This document shows, one piece after another, positions 8,237 through 16,954 of a DNA stretch of 40,822 nucleotides. Below the pieces are notes generated by a model. That model was given only the letters and a program-made list of their open reading frames with translations. It did no database searches and had not been told where the DNA came from. Source of the stretch: DAOTTX01 sp034437515 (GTDB lineage: Bacteria > Chloroflexota > Anaerolineae > Aggregatilineales > Phototrophicaceae); NCBI GenBank assembly GCA_034437515.1, contig DAOTTX010000065.1:1-40822 (forward strand). Reading direction: 5' to 3'. The number at the start of each line of letters is the position of its first letter. The first letter of the stretch is position 1. The position numbers were made by a program, and so were the translations under genes.

Positions 8237-9734
8237 TTTTATTTTCTTCGTGATCGCCGCTTTGCTGGTGGGGCTATATGTCGCGCTTTCCGGCGGGGGT
8301 TTTCCCCTCGATGATAGCTGGATTCATCAGGTTTATGGGCGCAGCGTCGGTGATACATTCTCGTGGTCGTTCGTCCCCGGTGAACCGAGTGCGGCCTCGA
8401 CCTCGCCGCTGTACACAGTGCTGCTGGCGGTCGGGTATTTTTTCAATCTGCCGTACCAACTCTGGACGCATCTGCTGGGTACACTGGCGCTGACCGCTGC
8501 GGCGTCGTTGGGCGCACGCATGGCGGAAATCGCCCGACCGGAGCGTGCGCCGTTGGTCGGCTGGCTGGTGGGGTTGGCACTGCTGCTGGCGTGGCATTTG
8601 ATCTGGGCGGCGGCCTCCGGCATGGAGACGATGTTGTTCTGTACATTTACGCTGCTGTTAGTGTATCTGGTATGGCGTGCGTTTGGTACGCCGGACGCTA
8701 ACCCGATACGCAGCGGGGCGATCTTCGGTGCGGCGGCGGCGCTGGCGATGACCACACGTCCAGAGGGGATCCTGCTGGCGGGGTTGTGCGGACTGGCGAT
8801 GTTGCTTCGTGCGGATCGTGGTATATTGTTCCGCTGGGTTGGCGGTGCGATGCTCGGCTTTGTGGTGTTGATCGTGCCGTATCTGGTGCTGAACCTCAAC
8901 CTCGCCGGGAGCGTGCTACCGAATACTGCCGATGCAAAGTTCGTCCAGCATGAGCCGTTGCTGGCACTGCCTTACGTGGAGCGATTGTGGCGGATGACGC
9001 TGCCGCTGCTGGCAGGGGGGCAGATTTTGCTGGTACCGGGGGCGCTGTATTTTGCTTATCAGGTGATGCGCCGCACACGAGAAGATAGAACCGCGCTGAT
9101 CTACTTGTTACCGCTCATCTGGTGTCTGGCGTTGATCGCGCTGTACGCGGCCCGGCTGCCGGCGGCTTACCAGCACGGGCGCTACGTGATCCCTGTGCTG
9201 CCAGGGTTTATCGTCGTAGGTGTGATCGGCACATTGGATGGCTTGCGTTGGGGGCAGCGTAGCACGCCGGGACGTGTGTTCACACGAGCGGGGGGCATCG
9301 CAACGGTGATCGTGTTTGCGTACTTTGGATTAGTGCTCGGTGCGCAAGCCTACGCCAAAGACGTGCGTATCATCAACGAGGAGATGGTCGCCAATGCGGA
9401 ATGGATTCGTGATAATCTGGATAGGGATGAGATGCTCGCCGTGCATGACATCGGCGCGGTGGGGTATTTCGCGCCACGCCCGATTGTTGATATTGCGGGT
9501 TTGGTGACGCCTGAAGTCGTCGATGCCATCGGTGATGAGTCCGCGTTGTGGGCGTTCATGCGTGAGCGTGACGCACGGTATTTTATGGCGTTTCCTGATC
9601 AAGTGCCGGGGCGTGACCCCGACGACGAGCGCCTGTGTCGCTTACATCAATCCGACGGTGAAGCGGCGCTCACAGCGGGTGGCAACAAGATGACGATCTA
9701 CCGGCTGGCGTGGGATGGGGTTTGCCCCTCTTAG
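8226..9734 (+). CDS. GT39-like polytopic membrane protein
   Basis: About 502 residues. The first outer loop carries GGGFPLDDSWIHQVYGRSV and then PGEPSAASTSPLYTVLL. The DDSWIHQ motif corresponds to the catalytic-Asp loop seen in a group of GT39-like proteins from Chloroflexota and other bacteria. Many transmembrane helices follow, then a soluble C-terminal domain (EEMVANAEWIRDNLDRDEML, with HDIGAVGYF and DIAGLVTPE), a segment often found at the end of these proteins. The ATG at 8226 lies within the end of the previous gene, with GGGAGG 13 bases upstream; an in-frame TTG at 8199 is possible but less likely. It is the last of the five glycosyltransferase-like genes; no flippase or polymerase is seen with them. 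Confidence 0.75.
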   Translation: MRRDFIFFVIAALLVGLYVALSGGGFPLDDSWIHQVYGRSVGDTFSWSFVPGEPSAASTSPLYTVLLAVGYFFNLPYQLWTHLLGTLALTAAASLGARMAEIARPERAPLVGWLVGLALLLAWHLIWAAASGMETMLFCTFTLLLVYLVWRAFGTPDANPIRSGAIFGAAAALAMTTRPEGILLAGLCGLAMLLRADRGILFRWVGGAMLGFVVLIVPYLVLNLNLAGSVLPNTADAKFVQHEPLLALPYVERLWRMTLPLLAGGQILLVPGALYFAYQVMRRTREDRTALIYLLPLIWCLALIALYAARLPAAYQHGRYVIPVLPGFIVVGVIGTLDGLRWGQRSTPGRVFTRAGGIATVIVFAYFGLVLGAQAYAKDVRIINEEMVANAEWIRDNLDRDEMLAVHDIGAVGYFAPRPIVDIAGLVTPEVVDAIGDESALWAFMRERDARYFMAFPDQVPGRDPDDERLCRLHQSDGEAALTAGGNKMTIYRLAWDGVCPS

Positions 9735-9749
9735 ATTTTGGCATACAAT
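9722..9749 (+). promoter_or_regulatory. Promoter of the PspA-like / histidine kinase pair
   Basis: TTGCCC (9722-9727) and TACAAT (9744-9749) are 16 bases apart and overlap the end of the preceding gene. The SD ATGAGGA follows at about 9764, ahead of the ATG at 9781. Confidence 0.45.
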
Positions 9750-9780
9750 AACAATATGTAACCATGAGGATAACTGGCTT

Positions 9781-10431
9781 ATGACTGGTTTGTTTGACAA
9801 GTTGAACACGCTTATCAAAGCACGGCTAAACGATGTTATCGACTTTGAGCTTTCAAGTCCCCACATGAGTGGCAAGACGGAAAAAGATGCTGCCCGCCTG
9901 CGCGAACGCATCAATGAGGCCATCGACCATGAGGACGCGCTGCAAGCTCAGATCGACCAGCTTACAGCAGAGGTCACAAGGCTCGACGCCGAAGCCGATG
10001 CCGCCGTCCAGCAAGGACGCGACGACACCGCCCGCCGTTTAATCGAACAGATGCGGCGAACACAACAACGTTTGACGATGGTTGAGGCTGATCTGGGTCA
10101 GCATCGCATTGTCGCTGAAGAACTGATCCAGCAGGTCAACCGGATGGAAGCGGCTATCGCAGATACGCGCCGCGCCGAAGCGACGACGGATAATCGTTCG
10201 GCTTCCGCTGACGACGAGACGCGAGGGACACGCGCTGGATTAGACGCATTTGGTGATGTGTTCGACCAGGCACAGGAAAAGATCGCCACGATGCGAGATC
10301 GTCTGAACAACGAAATCCAACAACCGGCTGCTCCGGGCGAAGAAGCACAGGCAGAAGCCGATCAAAGCGTGGTCGAGGATGACATCGCACGGCGTCGCCA
10401 ACGGTTGAGCGGGCCGCCGAAAAAATCTTGA
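9781..10431 (+). CDS. PspA/IM30-like coiled-coil membrane-stress protein
   Basis: 216 residues, close to the usual PspA length. The N-terminus GLFDKLNTLIKARLNDVID is an amphipathic helix like the membrane-binding helix of PspA/IM30 proteins. Residues about 40-140 are heptad-rich coiled coil (AARLRERINEAIDHEDALQA, with QQGRDDTARRLIEQMRRTQQ), a pattern seen in PspA. The last 60 residues are polar and probably flexible. The family coats and stabilises stressed membranes as ESCRT-III-like assemblies. The start at 9781 is supported by GAGGATAAC upstream. It is followed after 34 bases by a large histidine kinase, suggesting an envelope-stress signalling unit; that link is inferred. Divergence from canonical PspA is notable. 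Confidence 0.7.
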   Translation: MTGLFDKLNTLIKARLNDVIDFELSSPHMSGKTEKDAARLRERINEAIDHEDALQAQIDQLTAEVTRLDAEADAAVQQGRDDTARRLIEQMRRTQQRLTMVEADLGQHRIVAEELIQQVNRMEAAIADTRRAEATTDNRSASADDETRGTRAGLDAFGDVFDQAQEKIATMRDRLNNEIQQPAAPGEEAQAEADQSVVEDDIARRRQRLSGPPKKS

Positions 10432-10465
10432 TAAGTAACTAACTAATTGGAATTTTGTCGAGCTT

Positions 10466-13078
10466 ATGTCCATCAAAAAGAACCAAAAGGTGCTTGTGGT
10501 CGCCGGTAATTATGAGATCGTCGAATGTGTGCAGGAGGGCTTGCCCGCCTCACAATTTGATGTCGAGAATGCTTTTAACCACCGGGATGCCATTTATATG
10601 TTTAACCGTCAGCAGTATGACGCTTTCGTCATCGATGCGTCGATGGCAGATCGTCATGGTGGTGAGTTGACCATGCTGGCGATGAAAGAAATCGGCGAAG
10701 GTTTGCCAATGATAGCGATTGGCCTTGATGAAGATTCAGCCCGGCGTGCTTACCATGTTGCGGATTCTGTCATCACATCGTTGGATCGTGTCGCAATCAT
10801 GCGGGCGGTATCGTCATCGCTGCGCATCCAGATGAAAGAAACGAGCGAGATCCGTATGGGAGGGATGAGTTACAGCAGCTTCTCTCGCCAAGCGGAGGAG
10901 ATCGAAACCTTCTTCGAGTTGAGTAAGTCGCTCACCGAGGTGCTGGAACTCAGCGAGGTGCTTAATCGCGTGGTGGAAGCGGCGCGACACCTCACCCGTG
11001 CTGATGAGGGGATGATTTTGCTGCCGGAAGGCGAAGAACTCTATCTACGGGCGCGGACTGGTATTAAGGTTGATGCTGCCCGGACATTCCGCGTAAAGAC
11101 CAGTGACACCCTCGCCGGTGAGGTTTTTCGCACGGGTGAACCAGCGTTGGTCGGTTCCAGCGGGCCGCAGAAGCTTAAGACGGAATACTTTGTCAACTCG
11201 TTGGTCTACGTGCCGATCAAACTTCTAGGACGCACAATCGGCGTGCTGGGCGTGAACAACCGTGACCGGGAGGACCTGTTTGACTCACATCATCAGACCT
11301 TGTTGCAGAATCTCGCGGCGTTTGCGGCGGTCGCCATCGAGAACGCCCGTGTCCATCAGGAAAGTCTGGAACGAGCGCGGGAATTAGAAACCCTCGTTGC
11401 TGCCAGCCAAGTCGTGAACGCATCGCTGGCGTTGGATGAGACACTGCCGAACATCTGTAAGCAGCTTGCAACCGTGCTTGATGTGGGCTATGCGGAGATT
11501 TTCGATTGGGATCGTGAGGGGGCGGTTCTCAACGCGATTGCGCGTGCGTATCAGGCGGCGTGGCTCTTCGGTTACGGGCCGGGGATCAACTTAAAGTCAA
11601 ATCCCTCGCTACAGGCAGCAATTGATGCCGACCGTCCCATGTGGATGAACCGCGACGCCGAACGTTACCCACTTGAAACGGAACATCTGGTGGAACTCGG
11701 TGCACAAGCCATGCTCATTGTGCCGCTCGCCGCCGGTAATGAATTGTTGGGCGCTATCCGTGTTTATTATGTTGATGCGCCCCAAAGACCGCCGGGGCCG
11801 GAGCAAGTGCATCAGATTCGTACCTCGGCATTGCAAGGGCTGGTCGATCTATTAGACCGCACCGACCGCATCCTCTCTAAGGCGCTGATAAAGCTCGCCA
11901 CAGAGATTAACCAGACGGTCAAGGCTGATTGGTGTGAGTTGTCCTACTGGGTGCAGAAATATGAACGGCTCACAGCGGTTGCTCGCATCGGTAACGCGGT
12001 TTGGCTAAAGCCGCCGTATGCGAACTTTGATCTTTCGGGCGACGACAATCTGATTAAGTCGTTGAACCATCAACAGTATATGACCTTCCGTGAGTCAGAT
12101 GAGCCAATGTCCGATTCAGCACGGGTGTTACTCCGCCGGACGCAGGGCCGTTCTGTGCTTGGTATCCCGCTTGTGCAGCGAGGTCGTACTGAGGGGTTGG
12201 TCGTTTTTGCCGATACCGAAGATGAACGGGTTTTCTCTCCCCGTGAGATTGATATGGCGCGTGCGATTGTCGGGCAGGCGGCGACCGCGTTGGAAAACTC
12301 CCGGCTGGTACATGACCTCGAACGCAGTCTGATCGAACTCAAAGATGCGCAGGATCGCCTGGTGCAAACCGCACGGCTTTCCGCGATGGGTGAGTTGGCG
12401 GCGGTCGTCGCGCATCAGATCAACAATCCGCTGACGACCATCATCGTTGATACCGAATTGTTGCTGCTGGATGAGGAACCGAACTCGATTGAGTACGAGG
12501 CGCTCACAGCGATTCTACGCACGGGCAAGCGAGCCTCGAATGTGGCGCGGCGCTTGCTGGCAATCGCACGGCCTACTGAAACTGATACACCGATGGAAAT
12601 GGTCGATGTCGTTGACACGGTGCGAGGCATTCTCTCACTGTTGCAGACCCATGTCGAACGGAATGGCATCCGCTTTATGTCCGTACTGCCGGATGCCCCG
12701 CTGCCGCGTGTGCAGGCCATCAAGGGGCGTCTGGATGACATCTGGCTGAACCTCGTGATGAACGCGCATGATGCCATCATAGAAAACAAGCAGAAAAACG
12801 GTCAGATCCGCATCGAGGTGCGCCACAAAGAAGAGCAGAATGCTATTCAGGTGAGTGTCGTGGATAACGGCCCCGGTATCCCGGAAGAAATCCGTAAGCG
12901 AATTTTCAGTCCATTCTTCACCACAAAGCCCGTCGGTGAGGGCACCGGGCTGGGTTTGCACGTCTGCCGTGAGGTTGTCGAAAACTGCGGTGGTGAAATC
13001 TTTGTCGATAGCAAACTAGGGGAGTACACCCGGTTTGTTGTCAAGTTACCGGTGGCAGAAGAAACCATCGTGCTGTAG
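10466..13078 (+). CDS. Soluble multi-GAF sensor histidine kinase with degenerate receiver
   Basis: 870 residues with no obvious membrane helix. Residues 1-125 look like a response-regulator receiver: strand VLVVAGNY, phospho-acceptor-like FVID with Asp57, end SVITSLD. The acidic pair that should follow the first strand is Gly-Asn, and the conserved Lys near residue 104 is absent, so this is a pseudo-receiver. Three GAF-like regions follow, about 150-300, 310-465 and 465-620; the first and third end with the usual helix (FAAVAIENARV, GQAATALENSRL). The HisKA box AHQINNPL puts His650 as phosphorylation site. The ATPase domain has LVMNAHDA (N box), VVDNGPGIP (G1) and GEGTGLGL (G2), so the kinase core looks complete. 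No response regulator is adjacent; two unpaired regulators lie at 36243-37716. Confidence 0.9.
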   Translation: MSIKKNQKVLVVAGNYEIVECVQEGLPASQFDVENAFNHRDAIYMFNRQQYDAFVIDASMADRHGGELTMLAMKEIGEGLPMIAIGLDEDSARRAYHVADSVITSLDRVAIMRAVSSSLRIQMKETSEIRMGGMSYSSFSRQAEEIETFFELSKSLTEVLELSEVLNRVVEAARHLTRADEGMILLPEGEELYLRARTGIKVDAARTFRVKTSDTLAGEVFRTGEPALVGSSGPQKLKTEYFVNSLVYVPIKLLGRTIGVLGVNNRDREDLFDSHHQTLLQNLAAFAAVAIENARVHQESLERARELETLVAASQVVNASLALDETLPNICKQLATVLDVGYAEIFDWDREGAVLNAIARAYQAAWLFGYGPGINLKSNPSLQAAIDADRPMWMNRDAERYPLETEHLVELGAQAMLIVPLAAGNELLGAIRVYYVDAPQRPPGPEQVHQIRTSALQGLVDLLDRTDRILSKALIKLATEINQTVKADWCELSYWVQKYERLTAVARIGNAVWLKPPYANFDLSGDDNLIKSLNHQQYMTFRESDEPMSDSARVLLRRTQGRSVLGIPLVQRGRTEGLVVFADTEDERVFSPREIDMARAIVGQAATALENSRLVHDLERSLIELKDAQDRLVQTARLSAMGELAAVVAHQINNPLTTIIVDTELLLLDEEPNSIEYEALTAILRTGKRASNVARRLLAIARPTETDTPMEMVDVVDTVRGILSLLQTHVERNGIRFMSVLPDAPLPRVQAIKGRLDDIWLNLVMNAHDAIIENKQKNGQIRIEVRHKEEQNAIQVSVVDNGPGIPEEIRKRIFSPFFTTKPVGEGTGLGLHVCREVVENCGGEIFVDSKLGEYTRFVVKLPVAEETIVL

Positions 13079-13087
13079 CAGAAGAAA

Positions 13088-13121
13088 ACGGGGCAATCTG
13101 TATCGTTCAGAGTCGCCCCGT
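13088..13121. terminator. Bidirectional hairpin terminator
   Basis: ACGGGGC (13088-13094) pairs with GCCCCGT (13115-13121) around a 20-base loop that can add a CTG/CAG pairing. It lies between the converging histidine kinase and tpx genes. The minus-strand reading ends in TTTTC and the plus reading in TCTTT, so it can serve both. Confidence 0.7.
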
Positions 13122-13129
13122 CTTTGACC

Positions 13130-13642
13130 CTAGACTGACTCACGTGCCTTATCGAGCGCATTTTCAAAATCGACTTCATCACCGATGACCGGCACGTATT
13201 CCGCGTGCTGGATTTTATTGTGCTTATCCACCACGAAGACTGCTCGCTGGCAGACACGCCAATCAACATCATGCACGCCGTAGCTATCGGCAAATTTCAT
13301 ATCTCTGTATGTGGTGAGGGTTTCGCTGTTGTTGATCCCTTCGTTGGCGCAATAGCGACCGAGCGCGAAGGGCAGGTCGGCGCTGACCGTCAGGACGACG
13401 ATGTCATCGCTGAGGTTGGCGGCTTCCTCGTTAAAGCGTCGTGTCTGCGCAGAGCAAACGCTGGTGTCCACCGAGGGGACGACGCTGATGATCTTGACCT
13501 TATCGCTGTAGTCGCCCAGAGATTTTTGCTCCAAACGTGGGGTAAGCAGTAAGAAATCCGGGGCGGCGGTGCCGACTTCGAGCATCTCATATTGGACGGT
13601 ATGCTCGTTTTCTCCCACCATCATACCGGGACGATCTGCCAT
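13130..13642 (-). CDS. tpx: Thiol peroxidase (atypical 2-Cys peroxiredoxin)
   Basis: 170 residues, the usual Tpx length. The peroxidatic site is VPSVDTSVCSAQTRRFN with Cys63 and the preceding conserved Thr60; the resolving Cys98 is in GRYCAN, the spacing expected for the Tpx subfamily. Tpx reduces hydrogen peroxide and alkyl hydroperoxides in the cytosol, using thioredoxin as electron donor. The N-terminus (VGENEHTVQYEMLEVGTAAPDF) matches the family. SD AAGGAGAAAAC precedes the ATG. The upstream region has an exact TATAAT and a 13-base palindrome between promoter and SD (13660-13672), a plausible operator for an oxidative-stress repressor. Confidence 0.95.
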   Translation of the reverse strand: MADRPGMMVGENEHTVQYEMLEVGTAAPDFLLLTPRLEQKSLGDYSDKVKIISVVPSVDTSVCSAQTRRFNEEAANLSDDIVVLTVSADLPFALGRYCANEGINNSETLTTYRDMKFADSYGVHDVDWRVCQRAVFVVDKHNKIQHAEYVPVIGDEVDFENALDKARESV

Positions 13643-13659
13643 TATGTTTTCTCCTTGTG

Positions 13660-13672
13660 ATTGATTATCAAT
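13660..13672. promoter_or_regulatory. Palindrome in the tpx 5' leader (possible operator)
   Basis: ATTGAT-T-ATCAAT is a perfect 6-1-6 inverted repeat. It lies between the tpx -10 box (13687-13692, minus strand) and the tpx SD, where a bound repressor would block transcription. The AT-rich odd-centre form recalls Fur/PerR-type boxes, but it is shorter than the canonical 7-1-7. Confidence 0.4.
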
Positions 13673-13686
13673 GTCATTTCGTGGCG

Positions 13687-13692
13687 ATTATA
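13687..13692 (-). promoter_or_regulatory. tpx -10 box
   Basis: An exact TATAAT on the minus strand, 45 bases before the tpx ATG. No good -35 hexamer is seen at the normal spacing, so an activator or extended contacts may help. Confidence 0.4.
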
Positions 13693-13739
13693 ACAAGCCC
13701 TGCCGATCCAAACGATTAGTTTTTGGTGATTGCAGCACT

Positions 13740-13745
13740 TATAAT
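13740..13745 (+). promoter_or_regulatory. M20 peptidase -10 box
   Basis: An exact TATAAT on the plus strand, 38 bases before the ATG at 13784. The best -35 is only TTAGTT (13716-13721) at 18-base spacing. Together with 13687-13692 it makes a compact divergent promoter region. Confidence 0.4.
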
Positions 13746-13783
13746 CACACAGATGATGAGTGAAATATTGCGAAGAGGACTTT

Positions 13784-15112
13784 ATGAACGAACCAACCAC
13801 GATTTACCAACGACCGGGGGAGCTACTGCGTGATTTAATACGCTTTGACACGACCAACCCACCCGGTAACGAAGCTGAGTGCATCCGTTATATTCAAGAA
13901 CATTTGCACAGTTTGGGGATCGAAACCCGGCTTTACGAGAAAGTGGTCGGGCGACCTAACCTGATCGCACGGCTACCCGGTGACGGTGACGCGCCACCGT
14001 TACTTTTGCAAGGCCATGTCGATGTCGTGCCGACGACCAATCAAGATTGGCGTCACCCACCCTTTAGCGGAGAAACCGCCGATGGCATGTTGTGGGGGCG
14101 CGGCACGCTGGATATGAAGGGTGGTGATGCGATGATGATCGCGGCTTTCCTACGAGCGAAGGCCGAAAACGCCCAACTCCCCGGTGATGTTATCCTGTGT
14201 ATGCTGAGTGATGAGGAAACCGGCGGCGATATGGGGGCGAAGTTCCTTGTGGAAGAACACCCGGAAATCTTTGACGGTGTCAAATATGCTATCGGGGAAT
14301 TCGGTGGCTTCACGATGCGTATGGGTGGAAAGACTTTTTACCCGATCATGGTATCTGAGAAGCAGGTTTGCTGGATGCGGGCGACGTTTCACGGTCCCGG
14401 TGGGCATGGGTCATCACCGCTACGCGGGTCGCACGCCGCGACCGCCAAATTAGGCCAGGTCTTGACCACACTTAACACCCGACGGCTGCCGGTTCACATG
14501 ACGCCGGAAATGGAAGTGATGCTCGGTACGCTAGCGGAGCAGCTACCGGAACCGAGCAGCAGCATGATCGCCGGATTGATGAACCCTGCGACGACGGATG
14601 CGACCCTTGATCAAATGGGGGCAAGTGGACGCATGTTTGACTCATTGCTGCATAACACGATCAGCCCGAATATCATCAGCGGTGGTGATAAGATTAACGT
14701 CATCCCCAGCGCCATCGAGTTACAACTTGACGGTCGTTTGCTGCCAGGGTTCACCCCCGACCAGATGATGGCGGAGGTGCGCGAACTCATCGGCGAAGAC
14801 TGCGAACTTGAGCTTATCCGTCACGATGCCGGAACCCACTTACCGAATATGGCGCTGTTCGACACGCTGGCAAGCATCTTACAAGAGTCCGACGCAGATG
14901 GCACACCCATCCCGATGATGTTGCCCGCCGTTACCGATGCGCGGTTCTTCGCTCGGTTGGGCATCCAGACGTATGGATTCCTGCCGATGCACTTACCGGA
15001 AGACCTGGACTTTATGTCGCTCATCCATGCTGCCGATGAACGCATCCCGGCGGAAACGGTCGCCTTTGGTGCTGAGATGGTCTATCAAGCGTTGCTGCGC
15101 TTCCACGAGTAG
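13784..15112 (+). CDS. M20 family metallopeptidase / deacylase
   Basis: 442 residues. The M20 family hydrolyses peptide or acyl-amide bonds with a two-zinc centre. Metal and catalytic motifs are in place: LLQGHVDVVP (His ligand and Asp), GRGTLDMKGG (bridging Asp), LSDEETGGDMG (catalytic Glu then ligand Glu), EFGG (next acidic ligand) and the dimerisation-domain HGPGGHGSSP. Its overall form is of the ArgE/DapE/carboxypeptidase group; which substrate is not clear. There is no signal peptide, so it is cytosolic. ATG 13784 is chosen because GAAGAGGAC precedes it; an in-frame GTG at 13760 has no such site. It stands alone, divergent from tpx. Confidence 0.9.
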   Translation: MNEPTTIYQRPGELLRDLIRFDTTNPPGNEAECIRYIQEHLHSLGIETRLYEKVVGRPNLIARLPGDGDAPPLLLQGHVDVVPTTNQDWRHPPFSGETADGMLWGRGTLDMKGGDAMMIAAFLRAKAENAQLPGDVILCMLSDEETGGDMGAKFLVEEHPEIFDGVKYAIGEFGGFTMRMGGKTFYPIMVSEKQVCWMRATFHGPGGHGSSPLRGSHAATAKLGQVLTTLNTRRLPVHMTPEMEVMLGTLAEQLPEPSSSMIAGLMNPATTDATLDQMGASGRMFDSLLHNTISPNIISGGDKINVIPSAIELQLDGRLLPGFTPDQMMAEVRELIGEDCELELIRHDAGTHLPNMALFDTLASILQESDADGTPIPMMLPAVTDARFFARLGIQTYGFLPMHLPEDLDFMSLIHAADERIPAETVAFGAEMVYQALLRFHE

Positions 15113-15346
15113 AAATCACGATAAAGCGTGAATCACACTGAGGTGGAACACCCATTTGTGTGCTGCGGCCTGGCTTTTATGCGCAATACGATCTAGGAGG
15201 CGGGCCTCGCATCGCTGACCACTGATGGAGAAATGAAAACGGATAACCATGATTCTAAGCCCATACATGGCAGGCAATTCATGTCAAACCTAATCCATTT
15301 ATCCATGAGAACTAAAAACTGAGAGCCATAAACTGAGAACTAATGG
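15113..15346. other. Convergent intergenic region with short repeats
   Basis: No gene, tRNA or strong terminator is seen between the M20 gene and the amidohydrolase gene. A small hairpin TCACG-ATAAAG-CGTGA (15116-15131) follows the M20 stop without a T run. At about 15306-15341 the words AACTGAGA and GAGAACTAA each occur twice in an AT-rich stretch. Confidence 0.5.
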
Positions 15347-16954
15347 CTAGACCCCACCATAGTGCCACCTGCCGCCGACCATCGTCGCGGTGACCGTCGT
15401 TTCCAGCAGTTCGTCGGGTGGTGCTTTGGTGATGTCGCGGTCAAGCACGACGAGATCAGCCAGAAAGCCCGGTCGCAGTTGCCCGAGACGGTCATTCATC
15501 CCGGCGGCGTAGGCCGGGCCGGTCGTCCAACCATGCAGCGCCTCGGTGATGCTAACGCGATTCTGCGGATACCAGCCTTCCGGCCCCGGTGCGCCATCGG
15601 GGCGGCGGCGTGCGACAGCGGCGTAGATGCCGTTGAGCGGCTCGAATGGATCGACCGGCGAATCCGACCCGAACGCGACCATCACACCCTGATCGAGCTG
15701 CAAACGTGGGTTATAGGCAAGTTCGCTGCGGTCGCCCCAATAAGCATCTGCCATTTGATAATCTGACGTGGCGTGAATGGGTTGCATCGAGGCGATGATG
15801 TCCAGTTCGGCGAGGCGGTGTTTGTCGTCGGGATGAATAATCTGCACATGCTCGATGCGGTGGCGGCGGGTGTGCCTTGCCTCGCCGCGCTGTGCCTCTT
15901 CATCACGCACGGCTGCGTAAACGTCCAACACATCATGAATGGCACGGTCACCGATGGCGTGGATGGTGGAGGGAATACCGGCAACGCTGGCTTTGCTGAC
16001 CAACGTATACATGGTTTCTTTGTCCGTCACGCTGACGCCGAAGTTTTCCGGCTCTGACTCGTAGGCTTCTACCATCAGGGCGGTACGTGGGCCGAGTGCG
16101 CCGTCGGCGAAGATTTTCAAGCCGCCGATGCGCAGCCAATCATCACCGAAGCCCCAGCGCAGGCCGAGTTCGTGCGCGTGTTCGATGTAAGGATCGTTGA
16201 TGTTTTTGAGCACACGCATGGAGAGATCGCCGCGCTCCTGTAAGACTTGCAGTGCTCGCAGGCACGTCGGCCCGTCGAAATCGTGGAAACCGGTCAACCC
16301 GGCGGCGAGGGCGAGTTTTTGTGCCTCTTTCATCTGCGTGGCGACCTGCTCGATATCAACGCTGGGGATATGGCGTGATACCAGATCGGCGGCGGTTTCG
16401 TAGAGGACGCCGGTCGGTTCGCCATCGGCATCACGTCCGATGTGACCGCCTGCCGGGTCGGACGTTTCCCCGTCGATTCCAGCGATGCGCAGCGCGACAC
16501 TGTTTATCCAGACGGCGTGCCCGCTTTTCGCTCGTAAGAACACCGGGTTATCCGGTGCGACCGTATCCAGGTCGGCGGCGGTGGGGAACTGCTTATCAGG
16601 CCAGAAATCCTGCGTCCAGCCATGCCCGGTGATCCATTCATCAGACTTCGAATTGCTCATGCGCTCCGCGACCCGTTCCAGTGCGAGCTGTTTACTGGGA
16701 ACCTCGAACACGTCCACTTCGCTGAGGGCGCGTGCCGTCCATTGCCAGTGGAGGTGTGCATCCGTCAAGCCGGGGACGACGGTGCGACGTTCAAGGTTTT
16801 CTTTGATCGTATTGGCACCGGCAAGTGAGAGGATGTCACTGTCCTCGCCAACCGCCACGATGCGATCCCGGTAGAGGGCCATCGCAGCCGGGCGCGGGTT
16901 AGCTCTATCCAACGTAATGATGTTGCCGTTGTAAAGGATACGTTCGATCATCAA
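15347..16954 (-). CDS. YtcJ-type metal-dependent amidohydrolase
   Basis: 535 residues, the usual length of the YtcJ/AidA-like (amidohydrolase 3) group. The N-terminal beta domain (ILYNGNIITLDRANP) leads to GLTDAHLHW, which holds the metal His-x-His pair. Then come IGGLKIFADGALGP (Lys ligand position), STIHAIGDRAIHD (His ligand), RHRIEHVQIIH (His ligand) and FGSDSPVDPFEPL (catalytic Asp). The closing segment GQLRPGFLADLVVLD is the normal C-terminal strand set. The group includes amide and formamide hydrolases; the substrate cannot be predicted. No signal peptide. The ATG overlaps the stop of the PfkB kinase gene by ATGA and has GGAGGTTAATTG upstream, so the two are translationally coupled. Confidence 0.9.
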   Translation of the reverse strand: MMIERILYNGNIITLDRANPRPAAMALYRDRIVAVGEDSDILSLAGANTIKENLERRTVVPGLTDAHLHWQWTARALSEVDVFEVPSKQLALERVAERMSNSKSDEWITGHGWTQDFWPDKQFPTAADLDTVAPDNPVFLRAKSGHAVWINSVALRIAGIDGETSDPAGGHIGRDADGEPTGVLYETAADLVSRHIPSVDIEQVATQMKEAQKLALAAGLTGFHDFDGPTCLRALQVLQERGDLSMRVLKNINDPYIEHAHELGLRWGFGDDWLRIGGLKIFADGALGPRTALMVEAYESEPENFGVSVTDKETMYTLVSKASVAGIPSTIHAIGDRAIHDVLDVYAAVRDEEAQRGEARHTRRHRIEHVQIIHPDDKHRLAELDIIASMQPIHATSDYQMADAYWGDRSELAYNPRLQLDQGVMVAFGSDSPVDPFEPLNGIYAAVARRRPDGAPGPEGWYPQNRVSITEALHGWTTGPAYAAGMNDRLGQLRPGFLADLVVLDRDITKAPPDELLETTVTATMVGGRWHYGGV

